The position numbers were made by a program, and so were the translations under genes. The notes below the pieces were generated by a model. That model searched no databases. It saw only the letters and a program-made list of their open reading frames with translations, and was not told the origin of the DNA. A stretch of DNA of 64,000 bases. Source: Amylostereum areolatum. Lineage: Eukaryota; Basidiomycota; Agaricomycetes; Russulales; Stereaceae. The stretch lies in assembly GCA_012932865.1 (NCBI GenBank), contig SAXG01000057.1, positions 124,001 to 188,000 on the forward strand, in the 5' to 3' direction. This document shows positions 45,774 to 57,704 of the stretch, piece by piece; the first letter of the stretch is position 1, and each line of letters begins with the position of its first letter.

Positions 45774-48700
45774 TTATTGTATTGTAGGTAGACGAGAATA
45801 CAAAATATCAAAGCTATTGTGATCAGCCCATTTATTGAGATAGAAGAGACGGAACCAGTTAAGCGAGTCCGAGAAATGCATATCAGGATTTACCATAGTG
45901 TGGCCAAATATAGGGAGAAGATGTGCGGACCGATGAATAGAATCAAGGTGAATAACTTGGAGATCGGGCTTCCCATTGCGTAAGGTATCGGGACGAAAGA
46001 TCCACATGCCTGTGTCTGCATCAGGAACAGCATCAGTCCGAGAAAACCACTGGATAAGCGCGCAGGGAAATGTTTGACCGGAATACTTGAACGAGAAGAG
46101 CATCTTGACTCGAGCAACTTCCGGTTGGTCACCAGGCCCTTGTCCTTCAGGGTCCACACTGACGAGAGCACAATCCCGGCGTTCTCCATCGCTTCTCCAA
46201 GACGGTGTGGATCGTATGTACTCACGTCGCATGCCTCCAATGCCAGATGGATCCGAAGGGGCGTGAAAAAGGACCATGGCGGAATGGAAGACACGAACGC
46301 GGTCACGAAACCGTTCGCGGATACGGTTGGCAGTGACGGAGTTGGGGTTTGGGTCGTCTGTGAACTGGTCTCGCAAGAAGGCATATACAAGTTCATGGAG
46401 ATTGGGTACACCGATGGAGGTACCAACATCGCCGACGCGCCGTGGATAATTACGCTCTGAGAAGTCATGTTGGAAAACACGCGAACAATGGAAACATTCA
46501 CTCACGAGGTCGTCTAGCCATCACAACCCGGTTGATCACTGTCTTGGGTTTGTCCATAGGCCCCCCGTCGTCTCCACGGACAAGGTCCTCTTCCTGCATG
46601 CCAGCAGCCTCTCCCGCCGCATCCCTCGCCGGTTGAATACCAATCTCTACCAGTAAACCTTCCAACAGTTCAAGCACCCATGCAATGAGCGAACCGCTAA
46701 GCATCCCTCGCTCTTTGAAGTCTACCTGCGCCGCGGCCATCTTGTCGATCCGTTGGTTCGTCAATAGCATTTGCCGCAGAGCCTTGTAGCGGTTAGATCT
46801 GCGCCACGGCTCCTTGACGGCCTTAATATGCTTGGCCTCGGTGATTGATGTACACAGCCCGTTAGGGGCGCCAAACCACTCGATTAGTTGACGGTAGTGT
46901 TTCATGGAGTGTTGACGAGGGAGAGAAAACCCCTCCGGGCCTGGTGAGCGGACACCGCAGGTTTGAAAGATTATTCGGTACTTGTGGAACCGAGCAAGGG
47001 CTTCGTCGAGGTCCTGTTCCGTGAGCTCCGAATGCCGCGCGATATAGCAGAAGTCGATATACGCGGATATGGCTCGAACCATATCTGCCGGGACATGGCC
47101 CTCGATGGCATTGACATATACCTACATACGTAGACCGTTGTCAGCGCGCGCGGCTTCGATGAGCAACGGACAGATGATAACTACCTTCATCAAGGCTTTG
47201 GAGTCGTCGCCTGTCCATTGCTTGAAGTTCCGGCCTTCGTGAAACCGTCGCATTCCGGGGAACACAGGCGCAAGTGCGATCCTGCACAAAAGATGTTAGA
47301 TAATGATACACTCCAAGACGAAATGACGTACCGACGATCTATGTCGTCCATGATCTCTTTTGCTCGCGCTGTGCCGTGCGTAACCTCCAGATACTCCCCG
47401 ACCCACGTTACGAGGTGATCTTTGAAGCCACCCTTAATTAACTGGTGGAGGAGGTCCATGGACAAGAGTTCATTGATGTCGGCGCGCGGAAAACTGTCTG
47501 TAAAAGGCTAGAAAAGTAGTATGGGTTAGCGGAACACATCACAAATGGCCTTGCTACCTACCGTGATATCGCCAACAATCCCATAACCATCCCATAGTTC
47601 CGCGAGCGAGAACAGATCAACGGCTCGCTCGCAATGCTCTTGAGATCGGGGAAGCGCGGGCCCGCCATCGAGGTCATTTGGAGGTGCTGTACATCTGATA
47701 ATGAACATATTAATGGCATGTTCGTGAGATCAAGCCGCACGAGAACTTACTTGGGACACCAGTTTTGTACAACCGAAGCGAGGAGAACTTGTTCCGGGTA
47801 GTCTGCAATATAGGGTCCAAGCCCGTATATTACGCGCCGGTAGTGTCCATCGGGACACATAACGACCTCGGGCACAGTCATGTGAGCCTTGAGAGGTTCA
47901 AATATTGCTGCGAGTGATGAGTGGAATAATTGTCGACGGAACTTGCGGAATAACGCCGAGCTTCCGTTCTGTCTATTAACTGCGAAGGACAGACAGTCAG
48001 TCACGAAAGCTGCAGGTGCATGGTCGGCAAGTCTTACCTTTTGGGACGGAGAGAAATGAGACGAGTGTTACAGCACCTCGATGCGCGCGCCGAACATTGT
48101 TATGAACATTTCCGACGGACTGGTACAATGGGTAGAAGTCATTCTGACCCGTCGCAACCGAGACCGTCGTCTTGTCGCTACCACCGAGTACGGGCATGAA
48201 CATGGCTCCATGTGTTTGGGGGTCTTCCGCAATCAAATCCTTTAGCAAGATGTCAAGTCGGCCCAAAGGTAGCAATGTAACAAGCAAAAATACGCACGCA
48301 TTGTTTCCATGCCCAATTTCCGGACATGAAGTCCTTATATTTCCGGCATCCCTCAGGCTTCTCCTGCGTCGCATCCTCCCCCTTGACAAACTCGCGGTAC
48401 GGGACGTAATCCCATTCGCCATCGAAGTCTCGGTTGGATAGATGTTGGTGGGCGATAGTAAGCGGATCGCGCGTCCATACTTCGTACTCCTCATCCATCC
48501 ACTTCGGGACATTTGTGGGTGGGCGTTCACCTTGATAGAGTACCACGAAACATTGCCAAGGTGCGTCGCCAGCCTCTATTGCATCGATCACATCTTCCAT
48601 CGCGGCATTGCTGGCAAATGGTGGACCTTCTTCCTTGTTACCGTGACTGATCTTGAGGCATAGGGCGGCGAGGATCTGGTAGAGTTGGTCGATACGAGCT

Positions 48701-49200
48701 TTGCCTAGTTGAACTTGAGTAAAGCAGAAGTCGGCGAGTTCGTATCCAATACGATCGCCGAACGGAGCCCAGTTGCCGCGATCGTTGTCTTTCGGAGGGG
48801 GAGGTGTGTCGTGCGGAAGGTCTTGACCATTGCGGTCGCATGGGGTACCTGTTTGTAAATCAGAACCACCCAGAACGAGGGTGGCAAGTTGCGTACCATC
48901 AAGAATTGGATGGCATACACGCTCTTGGAAGTGTTCGTGTTGAGGCTCCTCATCGTTATGATCATCATATCCAAAGGGATCGTCGTCGAGGTCGTCTTCG
49001 CTGTCGTGGATGTCTCCATCGCTATTGGGTTCTGGGAGTGGAAAGTCGTCTTCATCTTCACACGACGAGGAGGAGCTTGAAGAATCTGAGTCAACAAAAA
49101 CGGGATGCCAGGTGTTTGTGTGTCGAGTTAAGCCAGAGAGAGAACGAAAGTCTGAGCGACCGCATTGCGAGCAGGTATAGCGAGTGTAATTATAAGACAT
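45774..49200 (-). CDS. Plavaka-type transposase, intact
   Basis: Predicted DDE-class transposase. Eight exons fit with phase: 49200-48298, 48239-48038, 47979-47751, 47694-47562, 47507-47332, 47281-47185, 47121-46506 and 46456-45774; about 1012 aa with no stop or frameshift. The N-terminus holds a C2H2 finger (YTCSQCGRSDFRSLSGLTRH), then an acidic Ser/Asp-rich linker. The core shows motifs typical of this basidiomycete family: DPQTHGAMF...GGSDKTTVSVATGQNDFYPL, GNVHNNVRRAHR, FRRQLFHSSLAA, YGLGPYIADYPEQVLL, LLHQLIKGGFKDHL, SLPRQHSMKHY, APNGLCTSITEAKHIKAVKE and MLLTNQRIDKMAAA. Introns are 46-78 nt. Integrity suggests a source of activity, though expression is unknown. Confidence 0.9.
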
Positions 49201-51452
49201 GTAGTTTCTGGGGGATGGGTGTGAGAGTTGCGCTGGTAAGTGGACGCGCAAACACACTTACATATTTCGAGCTCCGAGCCAGCCACGTCACAGTCTGGTT
49301 AGTCCTTTTCTTCCTTACAACGTCCTGCCTTCCGTCGTCCCCCCATCCCAGTCCAGCCTTAAATTTCCGGTCTTCCACCATGCCACCTAAAGGTTCTCGC
49401 CCTAAGGGTACACGAGGAAGCACGAAACAGAAACTTACCGACACTCAGACCGATTCTGCAGTCGCATCCGGACTTGGTGTAGGCAAGAAGCCAATTCCGC
49501 TGAAGTCCCTGGCGCCGGTAGAGTCTCCTGGATCGACAGCTGCCACAACGGAACGGGGCCGTGCTCGGCGAACCACACGGCAGGCAGTTGATTATCATGC
49601 GCTTGATGGCCGCCCTCCCCCTCGACGCTCGGGCGTGGAGGTCACTGCTGAGAAAAAGGAAAAGGTTCGTGCTCGTGAACAAGCTACGCAACAAAGGCAG
49701 GCCAATATCGAGGAGTTCGCCGCGTTCGAGAACGACGTCGAATCCAAGGACGCCCAGAGCCGAAAGGAAGCAGCAAACCCACCTATTCGTTCTCAAGTCA
49801 AGCGTCGGCAAAGGCTTTCTTCGCGGTCTAAGTCCCCAGAGGCTGCCACTGACAGTGACAGTGACGAGGGCTCCGAGGAGGTAACCTGTTAAACTTTCTG
49901 TGATTAATGGTCTGTTCATTCAGAATACAGATCAACGAGGTTGATGAAGACGGCTTACTTGCAGAATACGAAGGGAGCACGGCAACGACACTTGCTACAA
50001 CGGATTTTGACGGCGAAGATGGCGAAGACGAAGAAGAATCGTTCGCCCCTTCCCGCCGTTCGAGTCGTAGCCGTAAGTCAATAAGGTCCTCCGATCTTGA
50101 CGAGGAAGAAGAGGCCGAACGGTTTGAAGTCGAGAACGATAGGGAAGCGGCGATGGAGGTGGACGAGCCGGAAGTCTTGGTTGCGGTAGTACGAGAACCA
50201 CGAACACGAGTGAAAAAAGGTGTCCAAGTCCGAACGGAGGTTGAAAGTTCGCGCGTCTTACTTGCGCAAGCCACCGCCGCCGAATCCCACGCCGCTGATC
50301 CACAACCTCCACCCACTGGACGCAAGCGTGCCTCCACTGTGACACAAATCCATGGGTACGTGTTTTACACCTCACTTACCTTGATCTTCTTTTTGGTTTG
50401 ACCGCGTTTAGTTCGTCATCTTCAAAGAAGGCAAAGAAAGATAAGATGAAGAAGGCGGATGCTGGTGCGCGACCAGGATTCGTGAAATCCACCTCGACTT
50501 TGCCGCGCCACTCCCTGGCGCCGCCGCCGCCGCAGAACATCTCGCAAGAAACGCGCGACAATGACGGCAACGACGACAACGAGGAGGAAGATGAAGGATT
50601 TCAAGAGCAGTATGGAGGATTCCAGGCCGATGATGATGACGAGGAAACGGAGCGCCGAGATGTGCGTACTTCCAACAAGAATGCAAAGGGGGCTGGTGCT
50701 ATATCCATGGTACGTGTCCGATATCAGTTCGTCATCAATATCCTCTGACCATGTCATCTATTCTCGGCTACAGTCCATGGCAAAGGTCGAACAACGTCTT
50801 GTCGCGCCTGCCCGAAAGCCGACGGCGCGGACGAAGGCGAAGGAGCTCACTCAGGCAGACCTACCGGAATCACTGAAAGAACACTGGCCCGTTCTTCAGG
50901 CGACCCTTGTGGCCTTTGTTGCCACCACGAACGATCGCGCCAGTCCTTTTGTCATCGACAACCCTGTCGAAGTCATCAAGAAGGTCTTCAATCATGTATA
51001 CTCAAGTTCACGCTCGTACGCGAAGAATATCGGCCCCAAGGAAGTCGTCTACGAGCTGGTATGAAATCTCTTTCCTTTCACTTGGCAATGCAACCTCACT
51101 TTTTATTTTAGTCTCTCAACTGCATTCGGAATTGGCGTACCAAATTCCGGACGCAAAGCACTACAGTTCTCGAAGACTTCTTCGCTACATTCAGTAACCC
51201 CGACGCGATCGAGGTCTACGTCGCTTGTGTCGCCCCCAATAACGACGATCTCGACGATGATATGGAACCGGAACCTATGACATTCCATTGGCGGCAGTAC
51301 GATAATAAGGTATGGCGTCCAATCTCGCTATATCATTGCTCACCATGAATTCCTCTAGGGAAAGAGGGGTAGCTACGAGAATCCGTTACTTCTGAAGATC
51401 CTCGCGTCCCATCTTCAAGCCATCGCGAGTGCAGATGTCTCCTGGTTCAATG

Positions 51453-53028
51453 CATCAGCAAGTGGGCACTTTTTGTTGAAGGGTTGCCGACAGTTTTGAT
51501 GTAGTTAACGAGTTTGATCAGTTGTCCGGCCCGACCGAGTTGGCGAACCCGCCGGCAACTCGGCCGTGCCTAGCAACCGGCATCAACTTCCCTGAGCACA
51601 TCAAGATTTGATCCGAAGGGCGGATTAGGCCTGCCCTAAAGCAACAAATACCGTGAGACTTTTCTCCTCATTCGAACTCGTCTGCCACGTCGACATGTCA
51701 CTCACTCACTCACCACCACCATCCTCTTTTCTCTCCTCTCCCCTCCACCACTCATCGCCATTGCCGCCGCCGTCGCTGCCGCCGTGGTCGCTACATGTGG
51801 CGGCGGCCTCCTTGTATTCCGCACCCATGCACCCTCTGCCACCACCCTCGTCACCCAGCCCTCGTCACCTGCCAACGTAGCCGGCCTCGTCACCTGCCAA
51901 CGTTATCGTCCTCGTCACTGCCAACGTTGCCATCCTTGTCACCCGTCAAAGTCCTCGTCACCTGCCGCGACCATCAAAATCCTTAAACAAGATCACACAC
52001 ATGATAGAGCGTGCGTCATCACTTCTCTGCTCCGCCTAACCCAACTCACTCCGTCCTCATCGTTTGCCACCGCCAGTGTCACCTCCACCCGTCAACATCC
52101 TCACCACCTGCCGACGTTCCCACCCAACAACATCCTCGTCACGCGTCCGCCAACATCCGCCCGTGCTCGCGCTGCCAGCGCCCGTGCTCGTGCACCACCC
52201 TTGCACCTGCGGGTGCTCGCGCGCCCCCCCCCTCATGCATTGGCTGCCAACACTCGTGTGCGTGCACCACCCCCGCGCCCGCTCACGCACCTGTCATGCA
52301 CACCTGCGCCCATCCGTGCATCCGCTCCCGACGGGCACGCGCGTGCACCTCCGGCACCTCGCACACACACGCGTGTGCACCCGCACATGCCACCACCCGC
52401 TAACATCCTCACCACCCACCATTGTCCTCGTCCTCGCCACCTGCCGGCGTCCTCGTCACCTGCCAACATCCTCGTCACCTGCCGACATCCTCGTCACCTG
52501 CCGACATCCTCATCACTCGTCACGCCACTGCCACCGTTCTCACCACCTGCCGATGTCCTCACCACCTGCCGACGTCATCGTCCTCGCCACCCGGTATGGC
52601 TGTGTATCTGCATCTGGGTCTATTTGCTGATGTCCATGCTAGCATGTCCGCTGTTGATGTGTTTTGGCCATCCCATCATTCTCTCCATGGTTACTTTCTA
52701 CTATCTGTGCAGGTACTATACTGTTGCTATCTATAGCATGTCTATGTTTCCTATGTGCAATAATATAGTGTGTTAAATGACCAACCATGAAAATTGTGAA
52801 AATTGAGTGATATTAAATGCATTGTGGGATAGTTGAGTACTACTTAGGAGGGTTGTAGCTAGCTTGAGGTCTAGTTATGCTTGAGTTGGCCATGAGTTGG
52901 CCCAACCCCCCAATGATACATGCCCTGGGGGAAGGTTGGTGGGTTGGGCTGTTTAGGTTGTTTTGGTGGTTCACCAACTCCTCAACTGGCTCAAACAAGC
53001 CCCAACAAAATGTGTCAAATTGCTGATG
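51453..53028. mobile_element. Non-autonomous element nested in the transposon's second gene
   Basis: 1576 bp with ends CATCAGCAAGTGGGCAC (51453) and TTGCTGATG (53028), flanked by a TG duplication (51451-51452, 53029-53030). Its right ~140 bp (about 52890-53028) closely resembles the right end of the host transposon (about 53805-53941), including ATGATACATGCCCTGGGGGA in both. The left end shares only about 25 bp. No transposase is encoded. Much of the interior is C/T-rich repetitive DNA. It was probably mobilised by a Plavaka-type transposase. Confidence 0.85.
51840..52600 (+). repeat. C/T-rich minisatellite, unit about 19 bp
   Basis: Imperfect tandem repeats of the type CCTCGTCACCTGCCGACAT. 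The clearest 19-bp periodicity is at about 52450-52510, with degenerate units at 51840-51965 and 52510-52600. The central part (about 52140-52390) is a GC-rich stretch of alternating CGTGTGC/GCGCGC character. Long ORFs here are compositional artefacts. Confidence 0.75.
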
Positions 53029-53405
53029 TGCAGACAAACCTATCTGGGCGTTGGTCTTATCCCTCGTAGTGGTGAGAAGCTCTCTAACATTGCCCCGTGT
53101 GCCGTCGCTGATTTGTCCAGCACGAGCGCGGTCTGATGCTATGGCAGGATGGTACCTTTGACAAGGACCAACAAAAAATTCGGATGAGCGACGACAACTG
53201 GGGCGACGTGGCCGCTAATTATTTCACGGCCGTCAAACCCTTGAGCGACGGTAAATGGGCCAAGATTATGGCCGGCGCAAGGAAGTTTTGCACTGTCAGC
53301 CGCACTCGTCGCGCGATCTCAGGCCGTGGTGGTAGCGCCGCCTCGATGCACAAGGCCAAGGCGCGTGAGATAGTAGAGGAGTCGGACCCGGATGATGAGG
53401 ATTGA

Positions 53406-53804
53406 CGAGATTGGTAGGCTGCTCTATATTACTGTATACATTCCCTGACAGTTTAACAGGGGCTGTGACGAGGAGCATTAATCTCTACTAGGTTGGTCTG
53501 CTTTCATCGGCGGTTGGGATTGCGGTTGTGATGGGCATTGCTGGTGATTGGGAGTTGGCATGGGTTTGGGGATTGGTGCGCCAGCGAGATGCGTGAGGTT
53601 ATGACTACCATGACATTTATGACATATACACTACATACATGCTTTGAATGCTATAATCATGCTACCACATTGGGCTGGAATGAGTACAAAGCTATCTGAG
53701 GAATTGATGATGAGTTCTTAGTGTGTTGAGGTCAGGTTTTGATCAGCTTGTACTTTGTGGCTATGTTGGTGCTAACCTGAGGGTGGGTTGACTGCGAGTT
53801 GGCC
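53406..53804. other. 3' region of the outer DNA transposon
   Basis: Non-coding stretch between the second gene's stop codon and the right subterminal repeat. No gene seen. Confidence 0.5.
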
Positions 53805-53941
53805 GAGAGTTCACCCAACTCCCCAATGATACATGCCCTGGGGGAAGGTTGGTGGATTGGGTTGTTTCAGTGGTTTCAGTGGTTCACCAACCCTTCAACT
53901 CACCTAAACACACCCCAACAAATTGTGTTGAATTGCTGATG
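53805..53941. repeat. Right terminal and subterminal repeat of the outer DNA transposon
   Basis: Closely resembles 52890-53028 and ends in the TIR TTGCTGATG. Contains GTTCACCAAC and its near-complement GGAAGGTTGGTGG, a possible subterminal hairpin or binding site. Confidence 0.75.
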
Positions 53942-53943
53942 AA

Positions 53944-56900
53944 GAAGCCACCCACGAAGCCGTTCAAGAGATCGGCCGAATGGGGGACGAACAGGCGATC
54001 CAAGCCTTGCACGAACTTCACTCACCTATGAGGTTCATACGATCAAACGGACGACGAGAACAGATCAACGTCCCCATCCGGCTCCAGTTCGGTCCAAAGA
54101 CAGTAACCGCCCAGGCTCTAATCGATAGCGGATGTACGGGGTCGTGCATTGACGAAGCCTTCGTCAAAAAACACGACATCCCTACAAGGAAAACCACACG
54201 CCCGATTCCGGTTAAAAACGCAGACGGAACCCACAACTCGGGAGGACCCATAACCGAGTACGTCACGGCGCATGTAACCATCCACGGACACGAAGAAGAC
54301 CTTGACTTGGCGGTTTCACACCTCGGAATGAACGTCTACATCGGCCACGAATGGCTTCGACAGCATAACCCGTCGATCAATTGGACAGAAGGGACTATCA
54401 CATTCGACAGGTGCCCCCAGGGATACCAACCCACGAATTTCAACATTGATGAGAAAGATGAAGAAACACCTGACGAAGTCTACCCTCTAGAAGAAGGCGA
54501 ACAATTATACGCCTTTGACTGGGAAGGTTACCAATCGTCGGCCTCGCTATACGTCAGGACACTTGCTTCGGACATCGCCATTGCGGAAAATGCGAAGAAA
54601 AAGGCTCAAACCTTCGCGGAACGCGTCCCCGCGGATTATCACGGATTTAAGGACATCTTCGACAAAGACGACTTTGATAAACTCCTAAAAAGACGACCTT
54701 GGGACCACGCCATCGAACTCAAGCCTGATTTCACACCCGTAGATTGCAAAGTCTATCCGTTGACGCTCAACGAGCAAGGGAAACTAGACGACTTTCTCGA
54801 AGAAAACCTACGCTCCGGACGCATCCGCAACTCAAAATCCCCTATGGCCTCGCCGTTTTTCTTCATTAAAAAGAAAGACGGAACCCTCCGACCGGTGCAA
54901 GACTACAGACGGCTTAACGACATGACCATAAAAACCCGTTATCCGCTGCCACTCGTACAGGAACTCCTCGACAAGTTAAAAGGAGCCGAAATATTCACCA
55001 AACTCGACGTACAATGGGGATACAACAATGTCCGTATCAAGGAAGGAGACGAATGGAAAGCCGCGTTCCGCACCAACAAGGGACTCTTCGAACCAACGGT
55101 TATGTTTTTCGGCCTCACGAACTCGCCCGCCACCTTCCAAGCCATGATGAACGACCTCTTCCGAGACCTGATCCATGAAGGCATTGTAGTTGTCTACCTC
55201 GATGACATCCTGATCTTTACGGAAACACTTGAACAACACCGGCAGGCCGTCAAACAGGTGCTCCAAATCCTGCGCGACAATAACCTGTACCTAAAACCGG
55301 AAAAATGCGACTTCGAGCAGGAAGAAATCGAATACCTAGGAATGATCGTAGGACATGGCAAAGTCCGAATGGACCCTGCCAAGGTCGCAGCCGTCACCAA
55401 CTGGACCGCCCCCACGACAAAAAAACAATTACAATCGTTCCTCGGATTCTGCAACTTCTACAGACGCTTCGTACCGGATTTCAGTCGAATCGCGCATGAT
55501 CTAACCAAGCTCACGGGTCATACGGACTGGGAATGGACAGACGCTCAACAAGTGGCCTTCGAAGAACTCAAACGGCGAATCACATCACAACCGGTCCTAG
55601 CCATTCCCACGGATAACAAAAAGTTCCGTGTCGAAGCCGATTCATCCGACTACGCCACCGGAGCAGTACTATCGCAGAAGCAAGCCAACGGCCACTGGCA
55701 CCCCATTGCCTACTTTTCCAAAGCACTGAGCCCAGCCGAACGCAACTACGAAATCTATGATAAGGAACTGCTAGCGATCATGTCGGCCCTAGACGAATGG
55801 CGACAATACCTTATGGGCGCCCGACAACCGTTCGACATATGGACCGATCACCGTAACCTGACCTACTTCCGGAAGGCGCAGAAACTCAACCGACGACAAG
55901 CAAGATGGTTAATGGAGTTACAAGAGTACGACTTCACCCTGACGCATAAAGCCGGCAACCAAATGGGCAAGCCCGACGCCATTTCACGACAGGCGGGGCT
56001 TAAAAAGGGGGAAAATGACAACAAAGACATTGTCCTCCTTAAAACCGAGCTGTTCCATGCACTCAGGACACCCGAAGGATCCGGAATAATGGTGGATGGA
56101 CCGGAAAACACCTTCATCACGCGCATAAAAGGGACAACCAAGCAGGATGACTCAGTAAAAAGAGCGCTAGCCATAAAAGTCAAGGGATGGAAGGAACAAG
56201 AAAACAATCTTTTTACGTTCCAACAACGAATCTACGTACCCCGCGACAAAAAGCTACGCGCAGACATCATCCAGGCTCACCATGACGGACCACTCAATGG
56301 ACACCCAGGACGCTACAAAACACACGAACTCATCACGCGCAACTATTGGTGGCCGGCAATACGAGACGACGTACGAAAGTACGTCGAAGGCTGCGAAACG
56401 TGCCAACGGAACAAAATACGCCACGACCAAATAGCCGCCCCGCTGCATCCACACGAGCCTCCCAAGGGACCATGGGAACACGTCTCAATCGACTTTGTCA
56501 TGCCGTTACCCGTCTCAGAAGGATACGACGCCATCTGTAATGTCAACTGCATGGGCACCAAGCAAGTCGTATTCTGGGCCACAACCAAAGACCTCACCGA
56601 AGACGAATTAGCCAAAGAATTCTTACGCAATGTCGTGCCCCATCATGGTGTCCCGCGAAAGATCGTCAGCGACCGAGGCAGCGTATTCGTCTCCAAATTC
56701 ACGAAGGCCTTGTGCGAACAACTAGGAATTGAAGCCAACCCCTCCACGGCGTACCACCCCCAAACTGATGGACAGACCGAACGCTCCAATATGACGATGG
56801 ATAACTACCTCCGCATCTACGTAAACCATCGACAGGACGACTGGGCCCATTTCCTACCCCTGGCCATGACCACGTTCAACAATATGACCCATTCATCCAT

Positions 56901-57531
56901 CGGCATGTCCCCTAACTTCGCCAATTACGGTCGCGAACTCTACCTCGGAACAAATCCCCGCCGCGAAACAACCAACCCCACGGCCAACGAACTCGCCCAA
57001 CGAATGCGAGACATCTACACCGAAGCACGTTCCGCCCTCAAGGCCGCTCAAAATGATCAGAAGCGGTTCTATGATCGTAACAAAGACGACCCCGTGGACT
57101 ACCGCGTCGGGGACTTCGTATGGTTGGAAGCCAAAACTCGCGACGGACAGACGGTGATCCATACCGTGCGACCAATGCAGAAGCTAGACGCCAAACGATT
57201 CGGGCCGTTCAAAGTTCTGAAAAAGGTTGGGGCATCGGCGTACCATCTTCAACTCCCAAAGACGTGGAGACGTAAACACCCGGTGTTCAATGAATCCCTC
57301 TTATCCCCGCACAATGGTCCTGCCTTCGACCAACAGAAAAAGGCACCACCTCCGCCCCCTGACCTTATCCAAGGAGAAGAATTCTACGAAGTAGAATCCA
57401 TCGTCGACGTCCGTAGAAAGTCGAAACGCCTCGAATTCCTGGTCCATTGGAAAGGGTATGATCAAAGTGAAGATACCTGGGAACCAAAGACAAATCTGGG
57501 GAAAGCCAAGAAACCCCTAGACGACTTTTAA
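53944..57531 (+). pseudogene. pol: Pol, main part: PR-RT-RNaseH-IN-chromodomain (split by DNA transposon)
   Basis: Enzymatic polyprotein of the LTR element, open from the transposon scar to the stop at 57529-57531. Domains in order: aspartic protease (ALIDSGCTGSCIDE) near the start; reverse transcriptase with FFIKKKDGTLRPVQDYRRLN and the catalytic VVYLDDILIF; RNase H (RVEADSSDYATGAVLSQ, IYDKELLAIMSALDEW); integrase with the H2C2 zinc-binding region (GHPGRYKTHEL, ending CETCQRNK), SIDFVMPLP, VSDRGSVFVSKFT and AYHPQTDGQTERSN; and a C-terminal chromodomain (EEFYEVESIVDVRR, LEFLVHWKGYDQSEDTWEP). Catalytic motifs look intact. A downstream ATG at 53980 could in principle start translation, but normal expression depends on the interrupted upstream part (44718-45548). 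Confidence 0.95.
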
Positions 57532-57704
57532 CGCCGCCACCCCACCACCTTAAGACTGCTCAAATGGCTCCTCATACGCCAATTACGATCGAAGCCAACC
57601 ATGTGATCATGAAGGCTGCCCATGAGCGTCTGGACCAACATCTTGTGTGCCGAAGGGTTTATCATCGGGATTCAACGAGGACGTTGAATCTAACGGGAAG
57701 GTGA

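Larger units (their letters stand above)
49380..53405 (+). pseudogene. Second gene of the Plavaka-type transposon, split by a nested element
   Basis: Function unknown. Exons: 49380-49880, 49931-50355, 50412-50709, 50774-51058, 51112-51309, 51359-51452 continued at 53031-53071, and 53121-53405. With the nested element (51453-53028) and one TG removed, all phases agree and give about 708 aa. The N-terminal two thirds are low-complexity: Lys/Arg/Ser blocks (MPPKGSRPKGTRGSTK), long acidic runs and basic SSSSKKAKK, consistent with a nuclear protein. The C-terminal third looks globular: LTQADLPESLKEHWPVLQAT, SRSYAKNIGPKEVVYEL, NCIRNWRTKFRTQSTT, HWRQYDNKGKRGSYENPLLL, then HERGLMLWQDGTFDKDQQ and DNWGDVAANYF. 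It is transcribed divergently from the transposase and lies within the TIRs, so it belongs to the element. Confidence 0.7.
45549..53941. mobile_element. Plavaka-type DNA transposon inserted in pol
   Basis: 8.4-kb element bounded by imperfect terminal inverted repeats (CATCAGCAACTTGACACATT at 45549; the right end reads the complement of CATCAGCAATTCAACACAAT). It is flanked by a 2-bp AA duplication (45547-45548, 53942-53943). It carries two divergent genes: an intact transposase on the minus strand and a second gene on the plus strand, separated by a 179-bp shared promoter (49201-49379). The right subterminal region has a TTCACCAAC/GGAAGGTTGGTGG-rich stretch. Superfamily assignment rests on the transposase. 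A smaller related element (51453-53028) is nested in the second gene. Confidence 0.9.

Noticed and set aside
51840..52600. CRISPR-like repeats
   Set aside because: The units are contiguous and degenerate without spacers, and the genome is eukaryotic.
51784..52776. Long open frames in the C/T-rich stretch
   Set aside because: All frames are open because of the repeat composition (Pro/His/Ala/Arg runs); there are no conserved motifs and the stretch is inside a non-autonomous element.
52890..53941. 52890-53028 and 53805-53941 as the two ends of one separate small transposon
   Set aside because: They are direct, not inverted, repeats. Both are right ends; the left ends are at 51453 and 45549, each supported by a target duplication and frame restoration.
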